A stretch of 64,000 nt of DNA from NCBI GenBank assembly GCA_007994965.1, contig VOPW01000001.1, forward strand, positions 3,224,001-3,288,000. Reading direction: 5' to 3'. Source of the DNA: Piscinibacter aquaticus. GTDB lineage: Bacteria > Pseudomonadota > Gammaproteobacteria > Burkholderiales > Burkholderiaceae_C. The notes beneath the pieces are model-generated. The model worked only from the letters and a program-made list of their open reading frames with translations, was not told the origin of the DNA and ran no database searches. Each line of letters opens with the position of its first letter. Positions within the stretch are counted from its first letter, which is position 1. This document shows, one piece after another, positions 1 to 13,218 of this stretch. Made by a program: the position numbers and the translations under genes.

Positions 1-106
1 CGCCAGCGGGCGAGCCGGTGCCGGGAACATCGGGGTCGCCCCCGCCACAGGCCGCGAGCAGAGCGGCCGCCAGCGCCACCGGCGCCAGGGATCGAAACAG
101 CTTCAT
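1..106 (-). CDS. lipoprotein, N-terminus only (gene runs off the left edge)
   Basis: Only the first 35 codons are inside the window. The start reads MKLFRSL, then a hydrophobic stretch reaches a lipobox ALLAAC, so Cys20 should be lipidated after Sec export. The sequence GGGDPD that follows resembles the GGGD after the lipidated Cys of the next gene upstream (234-1204), which suggests a second copy of that SGNH-type lipoprotein family. No catalytic block is visible, so the family is a guess. A perfect palindrome lies 26 bases upstream of the start codon. Confidence 0.6.
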   Translation of the reverse strand, partial: MKLFRSLAPVALAAALLAACGGGDPDVPGTGSPAG

Positions 107-131
107 GAGCACCTCGTCGACGAGTCGGATG

Positions 132-153
132 AAAACGAACGACCGTTCGTTTT
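132..153. promoter_or_regulatory. 22-bp perfect palindrome, probable TetR-type operator
   Basis: Two 10-base arms, aaaacgaacg and cgttcgtttt, are exact reverse complements separated by the two bases ac. The site lies between a possible minus-strand -10 element (TATAGT, 165-170) and the start codon at 106, so a bound dimer would block transcription of the lipoprotein gene. Arms of this type (ACGAACG/CGTTCGT) are typical of TetR/AcrR-family operators. No TetR gene is inside the window; the regulator may lie beyond the left edge. The palindrome is seen; the regulator class is inferred. Confidence 0.6.
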
Positions 154-233
154 TAACGAGCGTCACTATAGGTGCGCGCCCTGGCGCTGCACGGCGGGGG
201 AAACCCGGCCGCACAGCCTGGGACTTCCCCGGA

Positions 234-1204
234 TCAGAACGGATTGGCGCGTGTGCGGGACGCCGCCAGCGAGCCGATGTAGGCGTGGCCGTTGGGGCTC
301 AGGTGGGTGGCGTCGGCCCAGAGGTGGGAGGTGGACGTCGCGCCGGTGATCAGCGTGTCGCTGGTGCAGTCGAGCACATTGGTGACGACCGCCGCGTTGC
401 AGTTCTGCACGGTCACGTTGGTCATGCCGGCGAAGCTGGTCGGGAACTTGTACATCGTCTGCATCAGTTCGTTGGTGAGCATGATGGCGACCCTCGAACC
501 GTTCTCCTTGGCCAAGCCGACACGCAGCCCTTCATTGAACTTCGCCACCAGTGCGTTGAGCAAATCACTACGAGTCTTGTCGCCGATGGCTGCGTCTTCG
601 GAAGCAGCGAAGGGCGAGAGGGCCATCTCGGGCGCCGTCGAGACGAGCACCTTGCCGCCAGCGTCGGCGACGCGCGGGCCTGGCCGGCCAGGATTTCGCC
701 GGCCGCCTTCGCGGCGTCGAGCAACGTCTGCGCGGGCGTCGTCGGGTACTGCGCGTACAAGTCGAGCACGTCGTGCTGGCCGACGAACAGCGTGACCGTG
801 TCCTTCGCCGAGAAGGAGTCGCTGCTCAGGTGCTGATCGACCTGCGTGACGAGGTCGGCGACCTTCGCGCCATTGGTGGCATACATGCGGCTCGGCGGAT
901 TCGGCACGGCATTCGGATTGCACTGCGGAAAGACCAGCCCGTAGCTGCTGGCCAGCTGCTGGATCCACAGTGGATTGGCGGCGCAGTTGAGCGTCTTGAC
1001 ACCATTCGCATCGGCCGCCAGCGCATTGACGGTGTACTTCCGAGCGTCCGCGGTGATCAGGCTGTTCTCGTCGCCGAAAGCCAGTACGCGGGTCGGCTCG
1101 AATCGCACGACCGGGTCGCCACCGCCGCAGGCAGACAGCAGCGCCGCAGCGCTGAAGGCGAGCGCCACGGCAGTGCGGCGAAGGGCGGGGACGAACGGAA
1201 TCAT
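234..1204 (-). CDS. SGNH/GDSL-hydrolase-like lipoprotein (frameshifted near 685)
   Basis: The start gives a signal peptide with lipobox LLSAC (Cys26). The mature part carries block I as AFGDENS (about residue 42), block III as VGQHD (about 141) and block V as DATHLSPNGHAY near the C-terminus, the Asp/His pair of SGNH esterases. The usual GDS of block I is GDE here, with a Ser two residues later, so activity cannot be assumed. One base is lost near 685, joining the reading GQAR to VADAGGKVLV in the next frame. A GGAG site precedes the ATG and the gene follows sua5 by 44 bases on the same strand, so it may be the last gene of the purE-purK-sua5 unit. Confidence 0.75.
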
Positions 1205-1248
1205 GAGAGCTCCAGTGGAAATTCTTGCGGACGGCGCGCCTCGGATAC

Positions 1249-2232
1249 TCAGGCCGCCGCAGCGCGGGCGAGCCTGTCGCGGACGCCGTCCCAGGCGGAT
1301 TCGCCCGGCGGCTCCTCGACCCAGATCAGATCCAGACCCTGGGCGTCGAGTTCACGCAGCGCGGCGAACAGCTCGTGCGCCGCCTGCCCTGGGTCGTCGG
1401 GCATCGCGCGGCGCTGCAGCCTGCAGCCTTGGGGCAGGCGCACGGTGCGCGAATATACCGCCAGCCTCAAGGGGCTGTCGCCGAGCATCTGCAACGCCGT
1501 ATTCAGCATCGGCGCTGGCATCAGTCGCAGCTTGGCGCGCGGTGCGTAATGTGCCTCGAGGGTGCCCGATGCGCGCGGCGAACTGGAATCCCTTTCGGCG
1601 AGCGGTACACCAGCCACGGCCTCGATGCGCTCGCGCGGAATCTGGCCCGGCCGCAGCAATGCGGGCACGGCACCGGAGCAGTCGATGATCGACGACTCGA
1701 TGCCGACTTCGCACTCGCCGCCGTCGAGCACCAGCAGCGCATCGCCGAATTCGTCGACCACGTGCTGTGCGCGCGTCGGGCTGATGCGGCCGAAGCGGTT
1801 CGCGCTCGGGGCGGCCACGCCGGGCACGCCGCGCTGGCGCACCGCGGCCAGCAGTGCCCGGGCGACCGGATGGGAGGGGCTGCGCAGTCCGATCGTCGAT
1901 TGGCCGCCGGCGGCTGCACGTGCCACCTCGGCCGCACGCGGCACGATGAGCGTCAACGGGCCCGGCCAGAAGGCCTCGGCCAGTCGTTGCGCGACGCCGC
2001 CGAACGGCGCCGCCGCGAAGTGGCTTGCCTCGCTCGCATCGAGCACGTGGACGATCAGGGGATGATCGGCCGGACGGCCCTTGAGGGCGAAGATGCCGGC
2101 CACGGCGCGATCGTCATCTGCTCGCGCGCCGAGGCCGTAGACGGTCTCGGTCGGGAAGGCCACGAGTTCGCCGGCTGCCAATGCTTCGGCAGCCCGCTCG
2201 ATTGCCGCCGGATCACTCCCGGGCAACAGCAC
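1249..2232 (-). CDS. sua5: L-threonylcarbamoyladenylate synthase, Sua5 type
   Basis: This enzyme makes threonylcarbamoyl-AMP from threonine, bicarbonate and ATP, the first step of the t6A37 modification of ANN-decoding tRNAs. The 327-residue product has the YrdC fold (FPTETVYGLGARA, then KGRPADHPL, later APSANRFGRISPT) plus a C-terminal Sua5 domain after about residue 210, so it is the long form rather than short TsaC. The reading frame is intact. GTG at 2232 is taken as start because it lies two bases after the purK stop and precedes the conserved region by about 20 residues. Confidence 0.9.
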   Translation of the reverse strand: MLLPGSDPAAIERAAEALAAGELVAFPTETVYGLGARADDDRAVAGIFALKGRPADHPLIVHVLDASEASHFAAAPFGGVAQRLAEAFWPGPLTLIVPRAAEVARAAAGGQSTIGLRSPSHPVARALLAAVRQRGVPGVAAPSANRFGRISPTRAQHVVDEFGDALLVLDGGECEVGIESSIIDCSGAVPALLRPGQIPRERIEAVAGVPLAERDSSSPRASGTLEAHYAPRAKLRLMPAPMLNTALQMLGDSPLRLAVYSRTVRLPQGCRLQRRAMPDDPGQAAHELFAALRELDAQGLDLIWVEEPPGESAWDGVRDRLARAAAA

Positions 2233-2234
2233 GT

Positions 2235-3356
2235 TCAGAAGGGCTCGATGCCCAGGATGCCGCACGCGCGCAGCGCCGTCTCGCGAGCGGCGGCTGCACT
2301 GGCCGCCGTGACCGTCAGGTGGCCCATCTTGCGGCCACGCCGAGGCTGCGTCTTGCCATACAGGTGCAGATGCACGCCGGGCAAGGCCAGCACCGCGGCC
2401 CAGTCGGGCTCGATCTGGGCGCCATCGGGCCGCGTCCACAGATCCCCGGGCAGGTTGAGCATCACGGCCGGCGAATGCAGGCGCGGCACCGGCAGAGGCG
2501 CGCCGACCAGCGTGCGCACCTGCAGATCGAACTGGGACACATCGCAGGCATCGATGCTGTAGTGCCCCGAGTTGTGCGGGCGAGGCGCCATCTCGTTGGC
2601 GACCAGGGAACCGTCGGTGAGAAGGAAGAACTCGACGCACAGCACGCCGACGTATTCCATCGATTCGGCGATGCGGTATGCGGACTGCACGGCCTGCGTT
2701 TCGGTGTCGCGGTCGACGGCGGCAGGGACCGTCGTCACCGCCAGGATGCCGTCGCGGTGCAGATTGCGCTGCACCGGCAGGTGGACCATGGTGCCGTCGG
2801 CACCACGCGCGACGATGACGCTGATCTCGGCAGCCAGGGCGAGCCGCTTCTCGAGCACGCAACCGACACCGCCCATGGCTCGCCGGGCGGCAACGAGCTC
2901 GTCGCGGTTCGCCACGCGTGCCTGGCCCTTGCCGTCGTAGCCGAGCCGGGCCGTCTTGAGGATGCCTGGGAGCAGAGCGGCGTCGGCTGCTCCGACCTGC
3001 GCCTCGCTGTCGATCAGGGCGTGCGGCGCGCACGGTACGGCGCAGCGGCCGAAGTGCGCCTTCTCGAGGGCACGGTCCTGGCAGATGGCGACCGCATCAG
3101 CACCCGGCGCCACCGGCCTGTGGGCTCCGAGCGTGACCAGGGCCGCCGCCGGCACATTCTCGAACTCCGTGGTGATGGCGGCGCTTCGCTGCATCAGCTG
3201 GGCCAGCCCTTGTTCGTCGAGATACCCGGTCTGCACGTGGTGGTGAGCGACCCACCCCGCCGGGCTGGCCGCGTCGGGATCGAGGACCACCGTGAGGTAG
3301 CCCATCTGCTGGGCAGCATGAACGAACATGCGGCCGAGCTGCCCGCCGCCCATCAC
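2235..3356 (-). CDS. purK: N5-carboxyaminoimidazole ribonucleotide synthase PurK
   Basis: PurK carboxylates AIR to N5-CAIR with ATP in de novo purine synthesis; PurE then isomerises the product. The ATP-grasp fold is intact: GGGQLGRMF at the N-terminus, TEFENVPAAAL, the ATP-binding loop KTARLGYDGKGQA and EMAPRPHNSGHY. The in-frame GTG at 3356 is not the true start, because the conserved residues PGATLG are encoded just before it; a base is probably missing between 3362 and 3400, where the frame meets no credible start codon before the purE stop. It lies directly downstream of purE on the same strand. Confidence 0.9.
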   Translation of the reverse strand: MMGGGQLGRMFVHAAQQMGYLTVVLDPDAASPAGWVAHHHVQTGYLDEQGLAQLMQRSAAITTEFENVPAAALVTLGAHRPVAPGADAVAICQDRALEKAHFGRCAVPCAPHALIDSEAQVGAADAALLPGILKTARLGYDGKGQARVANRDELVAARRAMGGVGCVLEKRLALAAEISVIVARGADGTMVHLPVQRNLHRDGILAVTTVPAAVDRDTETQAVQSAYRIAESMEYVGVLCVEFFLLTDGSLVANEMAPRPHNSGHYSIDACDVSQFDLQVRTLVGAPLPVPRLHSPAVMLNLPGDLWTRPDGAQIEPDWAAVLALPGVHLHLYGKTQPRRGRKMGHLTVTAASAAAARETALRACGILGIEPF

Positions 3357-3411
3357 CCCGAGGGTGGCGCCGGGGGAATGAATCTCGACGGGCCTGACAC
3401 GGGATGAGGAC

Positions 3412-3908
3412 TCACTTCAGCTCGCTGGTCATGGCTCGGGCCAGTTCGGTCTGCCGTGCGCGGTAGGCGTGCAACTTCTGGCGCAGCGAGGCGTCCGCCG
3501 TCGCGAGCATGGCGATGGCGAAGAGTGCCGCATTCACCGCACCCGCCGCGCCGATCGCAAAGGTGGCCACGGGAATGCCTTTGGGCATCTGCACGATGGA
3601 ATGCAGGGAGTCGACACCCTGCAAATGGCGGCTCGCGACGGGAACACCCAGGACCGGTACGGCCGTCTTGGCGGCCAGCATGCCGGGAAGATGCGCCGCC
3701 CCCCGGCGCCGGCAATGATGGCCCTCAGCCCGCGCGATTCCGCGGCTTCCGCGAAGGCGAACATGTCATCGGGCATGCGATGGGCCGAGACGACGCGCGA
3801 TTCGTGCGGCACCCCGAACTCGGCCAGCACGTCGGCCGCATGCTTCATCGTCTCCCAGTCACTGCTGGAGCCCATCACGACGCCGATGAGACTGGGGTTC
3901 GTGGTCAC
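3412..3908 (-). CDS. purE: N5-carboxyaminoimidazole ribonucleotide mutase PurE (frameshifted near 3700)
   Basis: Class I PurE converts N5-CAIR to CAIR. The N-terminal part has [23 protein letters not shown] and IIAGAGG; the C-terminal part has [19 protein letters not shown] and [13 protein letters not shown]. The two halves are in different frames, broken inside a G/C run near 3700. GTG at 3908 is chosen because it gives the usual short N-terminus ([13 protein letters not shown]). It leads the purE-purK pair and sua5 follows. A possible -10 element, TACAAT, lies at 3942-3947. Confidence 0.9.
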
Positions 3909-3990
3909 GGTTGCGATCCGCCAATGAAAGACAAGAGGCGGATTGTAGGCGCCGCGTCCTGTCTGCGGCTCCCACCGCGACGCGCTCAAG

Positions 3991-4017
3991 AAAATGGGGC
4001 CCCGTTTCCGGAGCCCC
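3991..4017 (-). terminator. intrinsic terminator after the histone-like gene
   Basis: Read on the minus strand, a nine-pair stem (GGGGCTCCG / CGGGGCCCC, one G-U pair) closes a GAAA tetraloop and is followed by ATTTTC. It starts 21 bases after the stop codon of the H1-like gene and isolates it from purE. Confidence 0.85.
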
Positions 4018-4038
4018 AGATCTAAGCCACCCTGCCGA

Positions 4039-4473
4039 TCAGGGCTTGGTGCCAGTCGGGAACGGCCACGCCGCTTGCGGGCTGAGCGCCGTCTTCGCCG
4101 CGGGAGAGGCAGAAGGCGCCGCCGCAGCGGGCGCCTTGGCCGCCTTCTTGGCGGCCGGCTTCTTGGCGGACTTCTTGGCTGCCGGCTTCTTCGCCGCAGG
4201 CTTCTTGGCCGCAGCCTTCTTCGCCGGGGCCTTCTTCGCCGCAGCCTTCTTCGCCGGGGCCTTCTTGGCCGCAGCCTTCTTCGCCGGGGCCTTCTTGGCC
4301 GCAGCCTTCTTCGCCGGGGCCTTCTTCGCCGCAGCCTTCTTCGCCGGGGCCTTCTTGGCCGCAGCCTTCTTCGCCGGGGCCTTCTTCGCCGCAGCCTTCT
4401 TCGCCGGGGCCTTCTTCGCCGCAGCCTTCTTCGCCGGAGCCTTCTTGGCCGCAGCCTTCTTCGCAGTTGCCAT
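4039..4473 (-). CDS. histone H1-like nucleoid protein, Ala/Lys/Pro repeats
   Basis: The 144-residue product is almost entirely Ala, Lys and Pro, arranged as about nine copies of a ten-residue unit [10 protein letters not shown], then a short less repetitive C-terminal tail. This is the composition of bacterial H1-like proteins (Hc2 / AlgP / BpH1 class), which bind DNA non-specifically through a disordered basic tail and influence chromosome compaction and transcription. There is no folded domain. A strong site, AGGGAG, lies six bases before the ATG at 4473. The gene is single, with its own terminator. Copy number of the unit is likely to vary between strains. Confidence 0.85.
   Translation of the reverse strand: MATAKKAAAKKAPAKKAAAKKAPAKKAAAKKAPAKKAAAKKAPAKKAAAKKAPAKKAAAKKAPAKKAAAKKAPAKKAAAKKAPAKKAAAKKPAAKKPAAKKSAKKPAAKKAAKAPAAAAPSASPAAKTALSPQAAWPFPTGTKP
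4201..4470. repeat. tandem 30-bp repeat inside the H1-like gene
   Basis: About nine head-to-tail copies of a 30-base unit, differing only at a few third codon positions (gccttcttcgcc versus gccttcttggcc). Each copy encodes ten residues. The near identity at DNA level, beyond what the protein needs, suggests recent expansion or homogenisation by slippage or recombination. Confidence 0.9.
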
Positions 4474-4682
4474 CACACTTCTCCCTGATCAAGTTGAAAG
4501 ACACTGCAGCCGCCTGACGCGAGGGCGGATGGCTGCAGCCATTCATCGCTCGAGACTTGTCCAGGAGGGACGCCCCGATCCGATGAATCCAGTTCGAGGC
4601 GCATTGCTGCTTCTATGTCAGTCATGCGCGCCTCGCGAATCTTGATCTCTTGCACTGACCCGAACGTCTGCGACCGGGACCT

Positions 4683-5848
4683 TCAGTCCCAGGACAACGC
4701 TCCACCCGACTGGTACTCGATCACGCGGGTTTCGAAGAAGTTGCGTTCCTTCTTCAGGTCGATCATCTCGCTCATCCAGGGGAACGGGTTCTCCTCGTTG
4801 GGGAACAGTTCCTCCAGGCCAATCTGCGTCGCACGGCGATTCGCGATGTAGCGCAGATAACCCTTGAACATCGATGCGTTCATTCCGAGCACGCCGCGCG
4901 GCATGGTGTCCTCGGCGTAGCGGTACTCGAGCTCCACCGCCTTCAGGAACAGCGCCTTGATCTCTGCCTTGAAGGTCGGTGTCCAGAGATGCGGGTTCTC
5001 GAGCTTGATCTGGTTGATGAGGTCGATGCCGAAGTTGCAGTGCATCGACTCGTCGCGCAGGATGTACTGGTACTGCTCCGCGGCGCCGGTCATCTTGTTC
5101 TGGCGTCCGAGCGCCAGGATCTGCGTGAAGCCGACGTAGAAGAACAGCCCTTCCATCAGGCAGGCAAAGACGATCAGCGACTTCAGCAAACGCTGGTCGT
5201 TCTCCGGCGTGCCGGTGCGGAACGACGGATCCATGATCTGCTCGATGAACGGCAGCAGGAACTCGTCCTTGTCGCGGATCGACTGGATCTCGTGATAGGC
5301 GTTGAAGATCTCGCTCTCGTCGAGGCCCAGCGACTCGACGATGTACTGGTAGGCGTGGGTATGGATCGCCTCTTCGAAGGCTGGCGCAACAGGAACTGGC
5401 GGCACTCCGGCGCCGTGATGTGCCGGTAACTGCCCAGCACGATGTTGTTCGCCGCGAGCGAGTCGGCGGTCACGAAGAAGCCCAGGTTGCGCTTGACGAT
5501 GCGCCGCTCGTCCTCGGTCAGCCCGTTGGGATCCTTCCACGTCGCGATGTCGCGCGACATGTTGATCTCCTGCGGCATCCAGTGGTTGGCACAGGTGGCG
5601 AGGTACTTCTCCCACGCCCACTTGTACTTGAACGGCACCAGCTGGTTGACGTCGGTCTGGCCGTTGATGATGCGCTTGTCGGCCGCCTTGACGCGCCGTT
5701 CAGCGGCGACAGTGGCGGAGGGCGCTTGCGCTGCCGACTGGAACACGTGTTCCTGCAGCCGAACCGTGGGCGCCAAGTCCTGCGCACCCTGCAGAGGGTG
5801 AGCCACTTGCGGTTTCGTGTGTCTTACTTCGTCGTCCCAGACAAGCAT
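4683..5848 (-). CDS. nrdB: ribonucleoside-diphosphate reductase beta subunit (frameshifted near 5393)
   Basis: NrdB (R2) houses the metal-tyrosyl radical cofactor that starts ribonucleotide reduction in NrdA. Recognisable stretches are [61 protein letters not shown] (metal-ligand Glu and His), [30 protein letters not shown] and the C-terminus QSGGALSWD, whose tail docks onto NrdA. One base is missing near 5393 where CRQFLLRQ should run into AFEEAIHTH; the restored codons would contain CCAGG. ATG at 5848 precedes LVWDDEV. It lies 111 bases downstream of nrdA on the same strand. Confidence 0.95.
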
Positions 5849-5933
5849 GTTCGCTTCCCGATCCTTGAAATTATCGGAGTGTTGCGTCGGAACACCAAGC
5901 ACTTCTTGACATTCCGCGCGACCGGTTGTTGTT

Positions 5934-5954
5934 GGCTCGCATCGAATGCGAGCC
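5934..5954 (-). other. hairpin between nrdA and nrdB
   Basis: A perfect nine-pair stem (GGCTCGCAT / ATGCGAGCC) with a three-base loop lies in the 111-base nrdA-nrdB spacer. On the transcribed strand it is followed by AACAACAAC, not a U run, so it is unlikely to be a full terminator. It could stabilise or process the upstream message and set the NrdA to NrdB ratio; that role is inference. Confidence 0.5.
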
Positions 5955-5959
5955 TCGTG

Positions 5960-8865
<2,906 letters not shown>

Positions 8866-9027
8866 GGCGAGAGCGAAGAGGCAACAGGCCGCCCGTCAAG
8901 GGCGGCCACAGGGCATGGTCTGTACTGGGTGCGCGTGCTGCGTTGGGCTTGCACCCGCCACGCAGGAAGAAGCGCTCGGACGGTGCGGCACGGCGTTTGG
9001 GTGAGGGCGCAAGGATAGCACGGCGGC

Positions 9028-9043
9028 ACACTATATCTGGGGT
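9028..9043 (-). promoter_or_regulatory. candidate NrdR box
   Basis: On the minus strand the 16 bases ACCCCAGATATAGTGT match the NrdR consensus (ACACWATATATWGTGT) at 13 positions. The box covers the -10 element of the nrdA promoter. A poorer match (about 11 of 16) lies at 9058-9073, offset by 30 bases, close to the three-turn spacing that paired NrdR boxes show. NrdR would repress when dATP is high. Confidence 0.65.
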
Positions 9044-9057
9044 GCCAGGGGCTTCAA
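9030..9057 (-). promoter_or_regulatory. sigma-70 promoter of nrdAB
   Basis: Minus-strand -35 TTGAAG (9057-9052) and -10 TATAGT (9035-9030) are separated by 16 bases and stand about 160 bases before the nrdA start codon. The -10 element is embedded in the NrdR box, the expected geometry for repression. Confidence 0.6.
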
Positions 9058-9151
9058 GCACTACCGCTAGCGTTCCGCAGCGCGCTGGCCGCGACACCTC
9101 GCCCCCTTGGAAGTCGCGCCGTTGCTCGCTCAGCCGCGATGTTGCGGCGCG

Positions 9152-9770
9152 TCAGCGCGCGCCGTCCGGGTTGCCTCGTGTTGCACTCTCGGGAAAGTCC
9201 CAATCCGCCCCGCCAGCGGCATCGAGCCCTGCCCGAAACCGATGCCAGTCGAAACCCGCACCGGGATCGTGCTTGCGTCCGGGCGCGATGTGCTCGTGGC
9301 CCGCAACCGCCCTGACCGGATACCGCCGGGCGATGCCGCGAGCGAGCGTCGTGAGTGCCGCGTACTGGGCCGCTTCGAACGTCTGCCCTTCCAGCCCTTC
9401 CAGCTCGACACCGATCGAGAAGTCGTTGCAGTTCTCGCGCCCGCGCCAGGCGGATGCGCCCGCATGCCGTGCGCGCCGGTCGCACGACACGAACTGGACC
9501 ACCTCACCGCTGCGACGGACGACGAAATGCGCGGAGACCTGCAGGCCGCGGATCGTTTCGAAGTAGGGATGCGCGCTCCAGTCGAGCCGGTTGAGGAACA
9601 GGTCCTCGATCTCCGAGCCGCCAAAGTGGCCCGGCGGCAGGCTGATCGAGTGCACGACCAGCAACGACACTGCCGTCCCCGGCGGACGCGGCCCGAAGTT
9701 CGGCGATCGGCTGGCTCTGGCGCCTGACCACCAGCCACCGTACCAGCGCGGCTTCACGGCGCGCGTCGGC

Positions 9771-9796
<26 letters not shown>
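9152..9796 (-). CDS. ampD: 1,6-anhydro-N-acetylmuramyl-L-alanine amidase AmpD
   Basis: AmpD is a cytoplasmic zinc amidase that removes the peptide from anhydro-muropeptides during cell-wall recycling; its loss derepresses beta-lactamase in species with AmpR. The 214-residue protein is intact. Zinc ligands are the His in VVHSISLPPG (about 48) and the His and Asp in GHEHIAPGRKHDPG near the C-terminus. The N-terminus WYGGWWSGARASRSPNF is typical of the family. The ATG at 9796 overlaps the end of pilR by 26 bases; pilS-pilR-ampD is a common order in Burkholderiales. Confidence 0.92.
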
Positions 9797-11309
<1,513 letters not shown>

Positions 11310-11313
<4 letters not shown>

Positions 11314-13200
11314 GACGTCAGGTGCAATCGCGCTTCGGTGTCGGCCAGCGGCATGCGGCGCATCACCACGTAGAACTCGTTCGGGTGCGCATCGCCGGCC
11401 GCTCGGGCGCGGTAGTCGATGCTGGCGCCGTAGCGCTCGCACAGCTCTCGGCAAATATACAGGCCCAGTCCGGTGCCGCGACTGCGCGTGGAGAAGAACG
11501 GTTCGAAGAGGTAACGCTCGACCTCCGGCGGGATCGGGGCGCCATCGCTGGCCACGCTGAGGAAGGCACGCGCCTCGTCGCGCGAATCCAGGCGCAGCAC
11601 CACGGCACCCGGCGCGCCGCTGGCGTGCCGGTGGGCGTTGTCGAGTAGATTGACGAGCACGCGGCGCAGGTGCTCAGCGTCGAAGGCCACCCCAGCGGCT
11701 GGGGCGGCAGTTCCACTCGCAAGGCGCTCTGGTCGCCCAGGCGCAGGCCCACCGAGCGCGCCCAGTCGCTGCAGATGGCCGCCACCATCGCGGTGGCGTC
11801 GATCGCCCTTGCCTCGTCCACCTGCCCCGGCGCGACCTCCATCACGTCGTCGACGATGCGCTTGAGGCGCTCGACGTTGTCGGCCACCATGCGGGTGAGC
11901 TGGCGCTGCGCGGGGTCGGTCGCGTCCTCGGCCATCAGCGCATTGGCCTGGGCGATGGCCGCCAGCGGGTTGCGGATCTCGTGGGCGATGCCCGCCGACA
12001 CGCGACCCATCGCCGCGAGCTTCTCCTGCCGGCTGCGCGCCTGCATGTTGCGAACGTCCTCGAGGAACAGCACGCAGAAGTCCTCGTTGGCCTGCGCGGC
12101 CTTGTGGCGCGTGAAGCGCACGCGCACCCGCAGCGTGCGGCTCGATCCGGGCTCGAACTGCAGCGCCACGTCGCGGCCGGCTTCCGGCCAGCTCGATTCG
12201 ATGAAGGCCTGCTCCACCGTTCGCACGAGGCCGGCCCAGGCCTCGACGCCGCGCAGCTGGAACGGCGCCGGGCGACTCATGCCGGTCGGCGCGAGCAGGC
12301 GGCGCGCGGCCGGATTGGCCGCCCGGACACGCCCACGGCGGTCGACGACGAGGATGCCATCCTGCATCTCCTCGATCACGAGACGGTTCAGCGCCGCCTG
12401 CTGGGCGCGCCATCTCCATGTTGCCGCGAGCGGTCAGTTCCTCGCGGGCGAGTCGTCCGGCCAGTTCGCCGGCCAGCACCGTGATCACGAAGAAGCCGCT
12501 GCCGGCCAGCGCCGCCTGGGTGAGCAATTGCGTCAGGTTCGAGCCACTCAGGCCATCGATCCAGGCCGTGACCAGCAGCATCAGCGCCACCGCGGCGGCG
12601 GTGGCCAGCGCCAGCGGACGCGGCGTCAGCACGCCGGCCATCAGCACCGGCAGCACGAGCAGGGCCACGTAGTTCAGGCTGGAGCCGGGCGCCAGCATGT
12701 GCAGCGCGCTGAAGGCGATGAGGTCGACGCCGATCGTCGTCAGCCACGGCGCGCCGACGATGCGCGCCAGCGCCTTCGGCTCCACCGTCCGGCGGCGCGG
12801 CAGCAGCCACAGCAGCAACGCGAGCGAGCCGTAGGCGACGCTGATCAGCGCGGCCTCGATGGAAGGCCGCGCGCCGAACAGCCCGGTGATCGCCTGCGCC
12901 AGCACCAGCGCGACCCCAAGCGCGGCGCGCGCCAATGAACGTGCGGTAGATGCGATCGAAGGCGGTCTGGCCGGCGCTGACGATGCGCTCGGCCTGCCGG
13001 GAGAAGAGCCGCGAATCGAGCGTCGAGGTCTTCGGCGACGAGGCAGCCGTCTCGGCCGCGGGGGGCAAGTCGTCCGGCAAGACCTGCGTGTCCTCGGCCG
13101 AGCCGAAGGCACCGAACCAGGATTCGTCGGCCGTCGGCGCGCGTTGTTGCCGGCGCCGGTCGCTCTGCCGGCGCTCGCGCTGGCGCGGCGACTCGCTCAT
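11310..13200 (-). CDS. pilS: type IV pilus sensor histidine kinase PilS (three frameshifts)
   Basis: PilS is the inner-membrane kinase of PilR. An Arg/Gln-rich cytosolic N-terminus of about 90 residues is followed by six hydrophobic segments (from LGVALVLAQ to SGFFVITVLAGEL), a PAS-like region (EEMQDGILVVDRRGRV), the phospho-acceptor His in GIAHEIRNPLAA and an HATPase domain (LVNLLDNAHRH, TGLGLYICRELC). Breaks near 12940, 12415 and 11700 are each bridged by convincing protein continuity. The long hydrophilic N-terminus seems to be common in Burkholderiales PilS. The gene leads pilS-pilR-ampD. Confidence 0.9.
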
Positions 13201-13218
13201 CGACCGGCCCGCGGCCGC

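Noticed and set aside
3916..3943. Inverted repeat ATCCGCC / GGCGGAT before purE as a riboswitch or operator
   Set aside because: Seven-base arms in GC-rich DNA, overlapping the probable -10, with no resemblance to a known purine riboswitch or PurR site.
4201..4470. Regular 30-bp repeats suggesting a CRISPR array
   Set aside because: There are no unique spacers; the repeats are contiguous and encode the Ala/Lys/Pro protein in frame.
4473..4655. A 60-codon GTG-start frame just upstream of the H1-like gene, with a GNAT-like start (IKIREARMTDIEAAMRLE)
   Set aside because: It is far too short for an acetyltransferase, lacks the acetyl-CoA loop and ends exactly at the H1-like start; it may be the decayed start of a gene, but I cannot support it as a real CDS.
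9054..9151. Possible small gene between the nrdA promoter and ampD
   Set aside because: Only shadow frames without start sites; nothing beyond the promoter region is seen in this stretch.
12930..13200. Arg/Gln-rich N-terminus of PilS as a separate fused domain
   Set aside because: Low-complexity cytosolic extensions of similar size are usual in Burkholderiales PilS; no fold is recognisable.
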